The position numbers were made by a program, and so were the translations under genes. A stretch of DNA of 64,000 nt from Mucilaginibacter rigui. Its GTDB lineage: Bacteria > Bacteroidota > Bacteroidia > Sphingobacteriales > Sphingobacteriaceae. The stretch spans positions 39,360-103,359 of the forward strand of contig NZ_JACWMW010000008.1 of the NCBI RefSeq assembly GCF_014773275.1, read 5' to 3'. How positions within the stretch are numbered: the stretch's first letter is position 1; each line of letters starts with the position of its first letter. Below, one piece after another: positions 33,045-41,638 of the stretch. A model generated the notes under the pieces. The model saw nothing but the letters and a program-made list of their open reading frames with translations. It did no database searches and was not told the origin of the DNA.

Positions 33045-35825
33045 TTAAAATGAGTAATTAAATGATAATGAATAATTTGCACCCCAGTTGTAATTCCTGA
33101 AGATGTTACCCAAACCCGATGGCACATACGGTTTTCCATCAAGTTCGTAAGTAAAATTATATTTCTGATTAAGGATATCACTGCCGCTCAATTTGATCTC
33201 ACCACGGTTTTTAATAACCTTGTAACCTACCTGGAAATCGAGCACGTTACGTGGGCTTTCCCATACACTTGGGTAGGTTGAACCACCTGCATAGAATATA
33301 CGTTTACCAAGGCGATTGAACAGTATGTTTAATGATAGTTTATTATCCATTTCGGTATGAGTTAAACCGGCATTGATAACATATGGCGATTGACCAACCA
33401 GCGGCCTGCTTTTTTCTAACCTTACTATGCCGTCATCAGGGTTTGTAACTTTTGACCTGTTGATAGAAAAGTTGGCATACGCTGTAGTATTTTTAAAGAA
33501 TTTACTTTCGTCAATAAAATCAAGCGATTTACGCGCTTCTAATTCAAAGCCATACACGTATGCAGATTTTGAGTTAAAATAACTGATTGTGGTTGAAGAA
33601 TTCCTGTCATCAATTATGGGCTCTATAGCATTAGCAAACTTTTTGTAAAATGCCGAAACTGAAAATATTTGCCCGGCAGCAGGGTAAAATTCGTATCGTA
33701 AATCTGCATTATCAATAGTTGTTCTTTTCAGTGTCGGTTCGCCCTGTACTGTAGCTAATAATTCATAATCATAATAAGCAAAGTTTGCTAATTCCCTAAA
33801 TTCCGGGCGTGCAACTGTTCGCGAATAAGATGCCCTGAAATTGGCTTTCTGCGTTAAAGCATAGGTTAAATTAACCGATGGAAGAAAGTCGAGGTTATCA
33901 AGTTTACTTCGGGGTTGCGTTTGGTTTGTTTCTGCCGTTCTTAAATTAAGGTCAAATTTTTCAACACGTAAACCGTAAACAATCCTAAGCTTTTCGTTTA
34001 GCTTGCTATCCAACATCGCATAACCCGCGTTTGTATAGCTCTTAGCGTTATAGGTATCGGTTGGGTTAGATAACTCATCAAGATTATAATAACCAGCGTT
34101 GATAATATTAGGACCAAATAAGGTAGAAATAGGGCGTTCCAGGTTACTTTGATCGGCGTTATTATAAACCAAACCCAAAAACCTTGCAGCGAAATCTCTT
34201 TGGCGATACTGTGAACTAACCCCAACTTTAAGGTTGCTTTTCCCTAAAAAATCCACCGGTAAATTATAATCAACTTTACCTGAGTAAATATTCTCATTTA
34301 AATGAGAGAACAAGCGTGCATTCTCTTTTTGCAGGCCCGTAACCTGGGCTATATATGGTTGGCCGGGGGCACTGCTCCTGTAATTAACTTTTCTTTGATC
34401 GGGCTGATCATTTGTTACGTTGCTGTAACCCAGGTTCCATTTTAATTTAGAGTTTTTTTCACCTATTTGGTGCTCACCTTCAAGGTTTGTTTTAAATAAT
34501 CCTTTTTCTAAAAGATCATAAGCGTAATAGCGGTTATCGCCTGTTTCGCCACCCGTACCTAAGTTTTTACCTGTACGATATGTAAACTGATCATCAAATA
34601 CGCGGTTATATAAATTCTTTAAGGTTATCTTATTCTTACCAAAGCTGTATGCAAAATTTGCTAAAGCACCTACGTTGGTAGAGAATTTATTAATGCTGCT
34701 TACATAATCAAAATCGCTGAAACGTTGTATCTGATCTGGAGCGATAGTTTGAGAGTTACGGTATGTTAAAGCTATGGTGGTACCAAAACGATTTTTGTTT
34801 GCACCTATTTCTTTTACGTTACCAATAGTTAGCTGGTAGTTTTGGCCAGGCAAGGCCTTATTGTTGTAAACGTTAAAATCGTTATTTAAGCTTCTTATCG
34901 ACTGTATAGTTTGGGTTGGGGTAAGCTGCCTGTTAACAATCTGGGTAGTTGTAGGGAAATTGCTAACCAGTTTACGTGTGCCATCATCAAAGCCAAAATA
35001 ATCGCTTGCGTTACGGTAACCACTTTTAAAATCCTTAAATGTGCTCTGGTTATTATAGCTGTAACCAATACCTACAGTAACAAAATTCTGCTCAGGTATA
35101 TCTTTAGTTAATATCTGAACATTACCACCGGCAAAATCGCCCGAAAGATCTGGCGTAGCTGTTTTGCTGATAATGATATTGTCAATAAGGTTTGAGGGTA
35201 CAATATCAAATGAAAATGCTTTGCGGTTAGGTTCTGTACTTGGCAGTGGCGAACCATCTAAAGATGCAGTATTGTAACGGTCGCTCAGGCCACGAACTAC
35301 TACAAACTTGTTATCTTGTATTGTAGCACCACTCACACGCTTTAAAACGTCGCTGGTGTTCCTGTCCGGTGATCTTCTGATCAACTCTGAAGATATACCA
35401 TCAGATATAGATACGCTGTTTTTCTGAATAGCGTACAGCGCACCCACTGATTCCTGGCGATAGGTGGCTTTGATCACAACCTCGCTCAGGGCTTTTGACT
35501 CAGACTGGCCAAGCGTAATATCAAGCGGAGTAGTTGCGCCTGCTTTAACCTCCACATCTGAGATGGTTTTAGATTGATAGCCCATGTACCTTACCAATAT
35601 GGTGTATTTTCCGGGCTGTAAGCCACTTAAAGCGTAATGGCCTTCAACATCGGTAGCAGAGCCCTTGGTGGTGCCCTCAATGTTAACTGTTGCCCCAATT
35701 AAGGTTTCGCTTGTTTTCTGGTCAATTACCTTTCCAGAGATGCGCCCTGTGGTTTGGGCAAATAAATTACTCGCCGTTAAGGTAAAAACGAATAATACGA
35801 TGATCGCGGATAAAAGTTTTTTCAC
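33045..35825 (-). CDS. TonB-dependent outer-membrane receptor
   Basis: A 926-residue receptor. A signal peptide (about 1-24) is followed by a carboxypeptidase-regulatory-like domain (ISGKVIDQKTSETLIGATVNI to about residue 110), then the plug (from EVVIKATYRQES, with ISSELIRRSPDRNTSDVLKRVSGATIQ and VRGLSDRYNTASLDGSPLP). The barrel ends in NYSLSFNYSF. It is not an SusC (no adjacent SusD and the plug differs). It drives uptake of an unknown ligand using the TonB/ExbBD motor, possibly the one near 60.5-62.5 kb. It forms a unit with the downstream lipoprotein. Confidence 0.93.
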   Translation of the reverse strand: MKKLLSAIIVLFVFTLTASNLFAQTTGRISGKVIDQKTSETLIGATVNIEGTTKGSATDVEGHYALSGLQPGKYTILVRYMGYQSKTISDVEVKAGATTPLDITLGQSESKALSEVVIKATYRQESVGALYAIQKNSVSISDGISSELIRRSPDRNTSDVLKRVSGATIQDNKFVVVRGLSDRYNTASLDGSPLPSTEPNRKAFSFDIVPSNLIDNIIISKTATPDLSGDFAGGNVQILTKDIPEQNFVTVGIGYSYNNQSTFKDFKSGYRNASDYFGFDDGTRKLVSNFPTTTQIVNRQLTPTQTIQSIRSLNNDFNVYNNKALPGQNYQLTIGNVKEIGANKNRFGTTIALTYRNSQTIAPDQIQRFSDFDYVSSINKFSTNVGALANFAYSFGKNKITLKNLYNRVFDDQFTYRTGKNLGTGGETGDNRYYAYDLLEKGLFKTNLEGEHQIGEKNSKLKWNLGYSNVTNDQPDQRKVNYRSSAPGQPYIAQVTGLQKENARLFSHLNENIYSGKVDYNLPVDFLGKSNLKVGVSSQYRQRDFAARFLGLVYNNADQSNLERPISTLFGPNIINAGYYNLDELSNPTDTYNAKSYTNAGYAMLDSKLNEKLRIVYGLRVEKFDLNLRTAETNQTQPRSKLDNLDFLPSVNLTYALTQKANFRASYSRTVARPEFRELANFAYYDYELLATVQGEPTLKRTTIDNADLRYEFYPAAGQIFSVSAFYKKFANAIEPIIDDRNSSTTISYFNSKSAYVYGFELEARKSLDFIDESKFFKNTTAYANFSINRSKVTNPDDGIVRLEKSRPLVGQSPYVINAGLTHTEMDNKLSLNILFNRLGKRIFYAGGSTYPSVWESPRNVLDFQVGYKVIKNRGEIKLSGSDILNQKYNFTYELDGKPYVPSGLGNIFRNYNWGANYSLSFNYSF

Positions 35826-35942
35826 GTGTATTAATTTAATACCGCAAAACTATTACCCCGATGTTAGTTGAATGTTATGTATTGATTACCATAACCACCA
35901 CTTAATATTACTATAATGTTAAGCACTGTGGTAAACCTGTTG

Positions 35943-36305
35943 TTAACCAGCTTTTTGCTGTGAACCTTCTGCATGCTGCTGTATTTCCTGTAGCTGTAGT
36001 TCGTAAGCACGCATACGGGCGTGCAAAATATCTACCTCGGTGCGCAGCATTTGTATCTCGGTTATCAGTTTGGCCGAGTCTTGTTTGTGGATCATTTTAT
36101 CGCCTGTGCCCAGTATCAGCCACTCGGGCGAGTACTTTAACTGGAAACATAATTTACGGATTAGATAGTAACTAATGTCCTGCTTTTTGTTGATGACCTT
36201 GCTGATAAAGCCCTGATCAACACTTATAGCATTAGCCAGTGCCAGCTGACCGCCGTGCTCCTTCACTATAATTTTTATCCGCTTTAATACTGCATCGTCA
36301 GACAT
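35943..36305 (-). CDS. Helix-turn-helix protein with C-terminal coiled coil
   Basis: A 120-residue probable DNA-binding protein. Residues about 8-65 form a lambda-repressor-like HTH (GGQLALANAISVDQGFISKVINKK, then YYLIRKLCFQLKYSPEWLILG). The 'SPEWLILGTG' ending is typical of phage-repressor-like regulators in this phylum. Residues 75-110 are a predicted coiled coil for dimerisation. It is 117 bases upstream of the receptor gene and codirectional, and divergent from the Nramp gene, so either could be its target; this is inference from position. Confidence 0.8.
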   Translation of the reverse strand: MSDDAVLKRIKIIVKEHGGQLALANAISVDQGFISKVINKKQDISYYLIRKLCFQLKYSPEWLILGTGDKMIHKQDSAKLITEIQMLRTEVDILHARMRAYELQLQEIQQHAEGSQQKAG

Positions 36306-36582
36306 GCTACAATTATAAACATTTTTGATAAAGTTGAAACTATCGAATAAAACTTGTTATATATCGGTAACCATTCCCATTTTCGTTCCATTTTAAAAAC
36401 GGGACAATATGTGACAGGCACTTTTGGATAATCGGGCCTTTCATTACGCTACAAATAATAATAAATAACAAAGAAGCGGACGTGCTATAACTAATTACAA
36501 CTATAAAAACTAAAAATAATATTTAACAAAAAAATAGATAGTATATTGTTTGGGGTTTACAACCATTAATACATTCTATTAA

Positions 36583-37872
36583 ATGCCCTTAAAGTACAGA
36601 TCCAGAATCAGAAAAATGCGGAAGTTTTTCGGCCTCTTAGGGCCGGGGCTAACCACCGGCGCAGCCGACGATGATCCATCAGGAATTGCAACCTATTCGC
36701 AAACCGGCGCACAATTTGGCTACGGGCAGTTATGGACAGCATTATACATGCTTCCATTTATGATAGCAGTACAGGAAGCCTGCGCAAGGATAGGGCTGGT
36801 AACGGGCAAGGGCATTGCCGCAGTAGTTAAAGAACATTATAGCCGTAAAGTGCTTTACGCCGTTGTAGGGCTTGTGGTTGTGGCTAACACTATCAATATC
36901 GGTGCCGATATTGGGGCTATGGCTGAGGCAGCGCAGTTGCTGGTGCCTGTTAATTTTGTTGTGCTTACTTTACTTTTCACCACTGGAATATTGATACTGG
37001 AGATCTTTACGAATTACAGGGTTTATTCTAAAATATTAAAATGGCTGGCGCTGGCATTACTGGCCTACCCTATTACAGTTTTTATTGTTCACCAGCCCTG
37101 GCCAACCGTTTTAAAGGCAACCGTAATCCCTCACTTTGAATTCTCTTTTGCTTTTCTGTTTATTATAACCGGTGTATTTGGCACCACTATTACCCCGTAC
37201 ATGTTTTTCTGGCAGGCATCGCAGGAAGTTGAGGAAGAAAAAGCTAAGGGATTGATAAAAAATGGAAAGCCAAGAATTGGCTGGCCGCATATCCATGCCA
37301 TGCGTAAAGATAATAACATAGGCATGGTTATCTCTGAATTTACAACTTGGTGTATACTTTTAGTTGGCGCAACAGTTTTGCATAACAGCGGTGTTACCGA
37401 TGTAAAAAATGCAGCCGACGCCGCAAAAGCGCTGGAGCCCTTAGTGCATTCCTTCCCCAACTCGGGCTACCTGGCTAAACTCATCTTCTCAGTAGGTATT
37501 ATAGGGCTTGGGCTACTGGCCGTGCCTGTACTTTCAGGCTCTGCAGCCTACGCCGTGGCCGAAGCCTTTGACTGGAACGCCAGCCTAAACCTTAAACTAA
37601 AAAAAGCGCATGGTTTTTACGGCGTAATTACCATTGCTACACTTATTGGCCTAACCATCAACTTTGTGGGTATCGATCCGGTAAAAGCTTTGATCTACAC
37701 CGCTGTAATAAATGGTGTGGCAGCAGTTCCCCTATTATTCCTGATCATTAAAATTGCTACGAGTGATAGCATAATGGGCGAATTTAAAAGCGGGTGGTTA
37801 TCAAAAGCTTTATTGTGGGCAACGTTTTTTATTATGGGCGCTGCTGCCGTAGCTTTGTTTTTTACCATATAA
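36583..37872 (+). CDS. Nramp-related (SLC11-like) cation transporter with altered metal site
   Basis: A 429-residue membrane protein with about eleven helices of the Nramp fold. The helix-1 motif, canonically DPGN, reads DPSG (residues 31-34, in AADDDPSGIATYSQ). The helix-6 position that normally carries Met-Pro-His reads ITPYMF (about 199-204), so the soft metal-binding methionine appears to be replaced. This pattern points to the Nramp-related branch that includes magnesium transporters, more than to MntH. The substrate is inference. The ATG at 36583 fits; a second ATG lies 11 codons on. Confidence 0.82.
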   Translation: MPLKYRSRIRKMRKFFGLLGPGLTTGAADDDPSGIATYSQTGAQFGYGQLWTALYMLPFMIAVQEACARIGLVTGKGIAAVVKEHYSRKVLYAVVGLVVVANTINIGADIGAMAEAAQLLVPVNFVVLTLLFTTGILILEIFTNYRVYSKILKWLALALLAYPITVFIVHQPWPTVLKATVIPHFEFSFAFLFIITGVFGTTITPYMFFWQASQEVEEEKAKGLIKNGKPRIGWPHIHAMRKDNNIGMVISEFTTWCILLVGATVLHNSGVTDVKNAADAAKALEPLVHSFPNSGYLAKLIFSVGIIGLGLLAVPVLSGSAAYAVAEAFDWNASLNLKLKKAHGFYGVITIATLIGLTINFVGIDPVKALIYTAVINGVAAVPLLFLIIKIATSDSIMGEFKSGWLSKALLWATFFIMGAAAVALFFTI

Positions 37873-37883
37873 ATGTGTATAAA

Positions 37884-37979
37884 GTTACCGCAAGCGTCCC
37901 GTTTGTGGGTTTAGGACAGTAATGGACAAATACGGGTGTGCACTTAGCATGCGGCCACAAGCGGGACACTTGCGGTAGC
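37884..37979. repeat. Long intergenic inverted repeat (25-bp arms)
   Basis: Left arm 37884-37908 (starting GTTACCGCAAGCGTCCCG) and right arm 37955-37979 (ending GGGACACTTGCGGTAGC) match at 22 of 25 positions around a 46-base spacer. It lies between the convergent Nramp and deoxyribosyltransferase-like genes and is much richer in GC than the adjoining accessory gene. Confidence 0.8.
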
Positions 37980-37990
37980 GACTGATCAAA

Positions 37991-38803
37991 TCAATCTTTA
38001 ATAAAAGCTTCAATTTTATTAATAAGTTTTTCTCTTAAATCATTTGAATCTTTCCACACTATATGTTGATAATTCCTTGTATCAAAATGAGTCTTTCCCA
38101 AATCTGTATCCTTACAAGTATAGATAACTTTTTGCCCTCTTCCCAAAGCATATCCAGCTTCAAAATATACACCTGCCTTGTGCCCAGTAAAATCCGCGAT
38201 AGTAAATTTTGCTCTTTTAATCCCAGCTAAAATAGCGTCATTTATTGTTGTATCAGATTCTATATTAATGTTGCTTACAATGTACGGAGCAAAACCGCAT
38301 TGCTTAATCGCAGGTGAAATAGCTTCATTAAATATAATGTTCATATCGTCATCAAATGACATAGCCACAAAACACTGTTTTGACATTTTAATTTCAGAAT
38401 TATTGATAATCTTCGTCAAACCTTCAACTATGAGAGATATATAACTAGCTGTTGTACTATACTTTCCTCTATTTATTAATTCTTTGTTTTCAGCTGTCGC
38501 AACGTAAAAAATACATTCCTCTTCATTCTGAAAATATAAATCACTCAGCATTTGAGAGTCCCCAAACTTGAATAATATACTTTCTCCGTCATATAAAGTT
38601 TTACTATGTATGTATTCTAATAAATTATTTATTTTGTCTTCGGGAAATAACTTAGGAAGATTTATGTCTAAAAAAGCGTCAATATTAGTTGAATTATAAA
38701 TTATTGATTTGTCAAAAGCGACTTTTCTGTTCAATAATAATTTAAGTTTTCCCTTAATTGAATTTGATAGTAATTTATCTTGTTCAGAATTTTGCCACTT
38801 CAA
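37991..38803 (-). CDS. Nucleoside 2-deoxyribosyltransferase-like protein with novel N-terminal region
   Basis: A 270-residue protein. The C-terminal part (about 143-268) reads as a nucleoside 2-deoxyribosyltransferase / TIR-like Rossmannoid domain: CFVAMSFDDDM, the IADFTG strand-loop, and GVYFEAGYALGRG with the expected nucleophile Glu215. The N-terminal ~140 residues match nothing I recognise. The best start in this frame is only TTG 38803, yet the frame stays open upstream to a stop at 38864-38866, and another frame on the same strand ends at 38836. The gene is visibly AT-rich compared with both neighbours, suggesting transfer. Enzymes of this fold cleave N-glycosidic bonds, and some act in phage defence; that role is speculative here. 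Confidence 0.65.
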   Translation of the reverse strand: MKWQNSEQDKLLSNSIKGKLKLLLNRKVAFDKSIIYNSTNIDAFLDINLPKLFPEDKINNLLEYIHSKTLYDGESILFKFGDSQMLSDLYFQNEEECIFYVATAENKELINRGKYSTTASYISLIVEGLTKIINNSEIKMSKQCFVAMSFDDDMNIIFNEAISPAIKQCGFAPYIVSNINIESDTTINDAILAGIKRAKFTIADFTGHKAGVYFEAGYALGRGQKVIYTCKDTDLGKTHFDTRNYQHIVWKDSNDLREKLINKIEAFIKD

Positions 38804-38835
38804 AATAGTCGAAAAAGTGCCGTCAAGACTGTGAA

Positions 38836-38997
38836 TTATAAAAGCTCCCCAAATGGAACATACTCAACACTTTCTTCAACTACAAAACCTAAATCTCGAA
38901 TTACTTGCTTCATGTTGTTTTTATTATTAGCTAATATATCAAATACAATATATATGAGGCGTGTTAAAGTTTGAGAAACGTATTTCTCCCCCATCAT
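38836..38997 (-). pseudogene. Short upstream ORF, possibly the displaced N-terminus of the deoxyribosyltransferase-like gene
   Basis: A 53-codon frame from ATG 38997 (a second ATG follows at once), preceded by ACAGAGGG, ends at TAA 38836, 33 bases before the TTG start of the next gene. Its last codons read ...VEYVPFGELL. One extra T in the TTTT run near 38840-38843 would join it to the downstream frame, giving ...FGELFIIHSLDGTFSTILKWQNSEQ and a protein of about 340 residues. It may instead be a separate small gene. Both readings remain open. Confidence 0.4.
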
Positions 38998-39045
38998 CCC
39001 TCTGTAAATTCCCCAATACAATTCCTACATCCAACCCAAAACCCC

Positions 39046-39053
39046 TATCTTTG
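39046..39053 (+). promoter_or_regulatory. -7 promoter box of pruA
   Basis: A perfect TATCTTTG followed by CGGC, 20 bases before the pruA ATG. No good TTTG is seen at the expected distance upstream. Confidence 0.6.
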
Positions 39054-39073
39054 CGGCACAAAATTAAACACCT

Positions 39074-40711
39074 ATGTTAAAAGGATTTTTTAACGTTCCT
39101 GTCCCTGTAAATGAGCCCGTATTAAACTACGGCCCACGCAGTGTAGAACGTGCAGCGCTGAAAGCCGCTTTAGATGAAGCCCGCTCAAAACAAGTAGATA
39201 TTCCGATGTACATCGGTGGCCGGGAAGTTCGTACAGGCAAACTGATGGAACTGCGCCCGCCGCACGATCATAAACACCTTTTAGGCACTTTCCACTATGG
39301 TGATAAAAGCCATGTGACTGCCGCTATTGATGCCGCCCTTGCCGCAAAAGCCGACTGGGAAAACCTGCCATGGGAACAGCGTGCTGCTATATTCTTAAAA
39401 GCTGCCGACCTGGTTGCAGGCCCATACCGCTATAAAATAAACGCGGCTACCATGCTTGGCCAAAGCAAAAACGCTTATCAGGCCGAAATTGATGCTGCCT
39501 GCGAATTCATCGATTTTTTGCGCTTTAACGTGCAATACATGACGGAGATCTATCAGCAACAGCCGCCGGTATCAGGCAAAGGTGTTTGGAACCGTTTGGA
39601 ACAACGCCCGCTTGAAGGTTTTGTGTTTGCGCTTACGCCGTTCAACTTTACAGCTATTGCGGGTAACCTGCCTGCCTCAGCAGCTATGATGGGTAACGTG
39701 GTGGTTTGGAAACCTGCCGATACGCAGGTGTACGCCGCCAATGTTATTATGCAGATATTTAAAGAAGCCGGTTTGCCTGATGGTGTTATCAACCTGATCT
39801 ACGCTGATGGGCCTGAAGTTGGCAACGTGGTATTTAACCACCCTGATTTTGCAGGTATCCACTTTACCGGATCAACTAAAGTTTTCCAGCATATATGGCA
39901 GGAAATTGGAACCAACATACACAAATATAAAACCTACCCGCGCATTGTGGGCGAAACTGGTGGTAAAGACTTTGTGCTTGCCCACCCAAGCGCCAATGCC
40001 GACGCGGTTGCTGTAGCCTTGTTACGCGGTGCGTTTGAATACCAGGGGCAAAAATGCTCGGCTGCTTCACGTGCTTACATCCCTGCAAGCCTTTGGCCGG
40101 CGGTTAAGGAGCACATGGTACGCGAGATGGCCAGCTTTAAAATGGGCCCTACCGAAGATTTTGGCAACTTTATTAATGCCGTTATCAGCGAGGTATCGTT
40201 TGATAAATTGGCTAAGTATATTGATGCCGCTAAAGCAGATAAAGGCGTTGAGCTTGTTGCCGGTGGTGGTTACGATAAAAGCCAGGGCTGGTTTATTGAG
40301 CCAACCGTATTACGTGTTGACGACCCTTACTATGTAACCATGTGCGAGGAGTTGTTTGGCCCGGTACTAACCATTTATGTTTATGATGATAATGAATGGG
40401 ATAAGATACTTGACATTGTAGATAAAACATCCATCTACGCTTTAACAGGCGCTATCTTGTCGCAAGACCGTTATGCCATTGCCGAGGCTACCCAACGCCT
40501 GCGCAATGCTGCCGGTAACTTCTACATTAACGATAAACCAACCGGCGCCGTTGTAGGCCAGCAGCCATTTGGCGGTGCACGCGGCTCGGGTACTAATGAT
40601 AAGGCCGGATCAATGATCAACCTGCTGCGTTGGGTATCCCCGCGTACTATCAAAGAAACGTTTGATTCGCCAAAGGACTACAGGTACCCGTTTTTAGAGA
40701 AAGAAGTTTAA
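39074..40711 (+). CDS. pruA: L-glutamate gamma-semialdehyde (1-pyrroline-5-carboxylate) dehydrogenase
   Basis: NAD+-dependent aldehyde dehydrogenase completing proline catabolism to glutamate; 545 residues, the long form found in Bacteroidota and eukaryotes rather than the PutA fusion. Seen: the N-terminal FFNVPVPVNEPVLNYGPRS, the cofactor loop FTGSTKVF, the general base in GETGGKDF, and the catalytic cysteine in QGQKCSAASR. The C-terminus has NFYINDKPTGAVVGQQPFGG. No proline dehydrogenase gene is adjacent. It has its own promoter and terminator. Confidence 0.96.
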   Translation: MLKGFFNVPVPVNEPVLNYGPRSVERAALKAALDEARSKQVDIPMYIGGREVRTGKLMELRPPHDHKHLLGTFHYGDKSHVTAAIDAALAAKADWENLPWEQRAAIFLKAADLVAGPYRYKINAATMLGQSKNAYQAEIDAACEFIDFLRFNVQYMTEIYQQQPPVSGKGVWNRLEQRPLEGFVFALTPFNFTAIAGNLPASAAMMGNVVVWKPADTQVYAANVIMQIFKEAGLPDGVINLIYADGPEVGNVVFNHPDFAGIHFTGSTKVFQHIWQEIGTNIHKYKTYPRIVGETGGKDFVLAHPSANADAVAVALLRGAFEYQGQKCSAASRAYIPASLWPAVKEHMVREMASFKMGPTEDFGNFINAVISEVSFDKLAKYIDAAKADKGVELVAGGGYDKSQGWFIEPTVLRVDDPYYVTMCEELFGPVLTIYVYDDNEWDKILDIVDKTSIYALTGAILSQDRYAIAEATQRLRNAAGNFYINDKPTGAVVGQQPFGGARGSGTNDKAGSMINLLRWVSPRTIKETFDSPKDYRYPFLEKEV

Positions 40712-40755
40712 GAGAGGCAAGATTATTAGAGTCAAGACAGGAAAAATATATGCAT

Positions 40756-40797
40756 AAATAGGAAGGGCCGGAATAAATATTCCGGCCCTTCCTATTT
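40756..40797. terminator. Perfect 19-bp hairpin after pruA
   Basis: AAATAGGAAGGGCCGGAAT (40756-40774) and its exact reverse complement (40779-40797) flank an AAAT loop. The arms end in A- and T-rich bases on either side. It probably terminates pruA and may serve both strands. Confidence 0.8.
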
Positions 40798-40802
40798 CCC
40801 AC

Positions 40803-40899
40803 TTGTCATTCTAAACGATAGTGAAGAATCTAATAACGAGCTATACAAACGGATCTGCATCTCGGTGAATAGATCTTTCGCTATCGCTCAGGATGACAA
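40803..40899. repeat. GTCATTCT...GATGACA-type imperfect inverted repeat
   Basis: TTGTCATTCTAAACGATAGT... (40803-40831) and ...TATCGCTCAGGATGACAA (40871-40899) are imperfect inverted copies of a word common in bacterial intergenic DNA. Further short words (TTCTAAT, GTCTTGACTC) are repeated from 40915 to 40960. Confidence 0.65.
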
Positions 40900-40960
40900 A
40901 CTGGCTATGTATTGAGTCTTAATTCTAATGTCTTGACTCTTGATTCTAATAGTCTTGGCT

Positions 40961-41626
40961 CTACTTAGCAAACCTAAAAACATCAGCCATTTTAGAGTTG
41001 TTGCTGGTGCTTACTTTCATATCGGTTATAATGCCCGAGGCAAGGCTGTACACCCAACCATGTACGTTAAGTTCCTGGCCATTTGCCCAGGCATTTTGCA
41101 CAATGGATGTTTTGCAAAGGTTGCTTACGTTCTCTATCACGTTCAGTTCCACCAGGCGGTCGCCGCGTTTGGTTTCATCTTCAATGGCATCAAGTTCCCG
41201 GGCATGTACGCGATAAACATCTTTTATATGGCGCAGCCAGTTATCAATAAGGCCAAATTGTTTATTAGTCATGCTTGCCAGTACGCCGCCGCAACCATAA
41301 TGGCCTGTAACTATTACATGCTTTACCTGCAATACGTTTACGGCATAATCCAAAACCGAAAGCATGTTCATATCGGTATGGATTACCATATTGGCAATGT
41401 TACGGTGTACAAATATCTCGCCCGGGTTGGTATTGGTTATCTGGTTAGCAGGCACACGGCTATCGGCACAGCCAATCCATAAAACAGGTGGTTTTTGGCC
41501 ATTCGCCAGTTTTTCAAAATACTGAGGGTCTTCTTTAAGTGTATCTTCGACAAACTGTCGGTTGCCATTCAGCAAACTCTCGTAAGAGATATGGCTGGTA
41601 TCGTGAATTAACTTAGTAGCGCACAT
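40961..41626 (-). CDS. Beta-class carbonic anhydrase (copy 1)
   Basis: Zinc enzyme of 221 residues interconverting CO2 and bicarbonate, cytosolic. Zinc ligands and active-site pair are intact: Cys53 and Asp55-Arg57 in IGCADSRV, His109 and Cys112 in GHYGCGG. It starts 12 bases after the DUF1275 gene stop and is probably cotranscribed with it. It shares long identical blocks with copy 2 (42506-43222), for example HRNIAN, DMNMLSVLDYAVNVL and IDNWLRHIKDVYR, so the two are paralogues from a duplication. Confidence 0.95.
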   Translation of the reverse strand: MCATKLIHDTSHISYESLLNGNRQFVEDTLKEDPQYFEKLANGQKPPVLWIGCADSRVPANQITNTNPGEIFVHRNIANMVIHTDMNMLSVLDYAVNVLQVKHVIVTGHYGCGGVLASMTNKQFGLIDNWLRHIKDVYRVHARELDAIEDETKRGDRLVELNVIENVSNLCKTSIVQNAWANGQELNVHGWVYSLASGIITDMKVSTSNNSKMADVFRFAK

Positions 41627-41638
41627 AGATAGGTATAT

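Noticed and set aside
38780..38974. Plus-strand small frame opposite the deoxyribosyltransferase-like start
   Set aside because: No family features, and the minus-strand frames here explain the sequence better.
40940..41482. 180-codon plus-strand frame over carbonic anhydrase copy 1
   Set aside because: It is antisense to the intact zinc-site motifs and has no recognisable domain.
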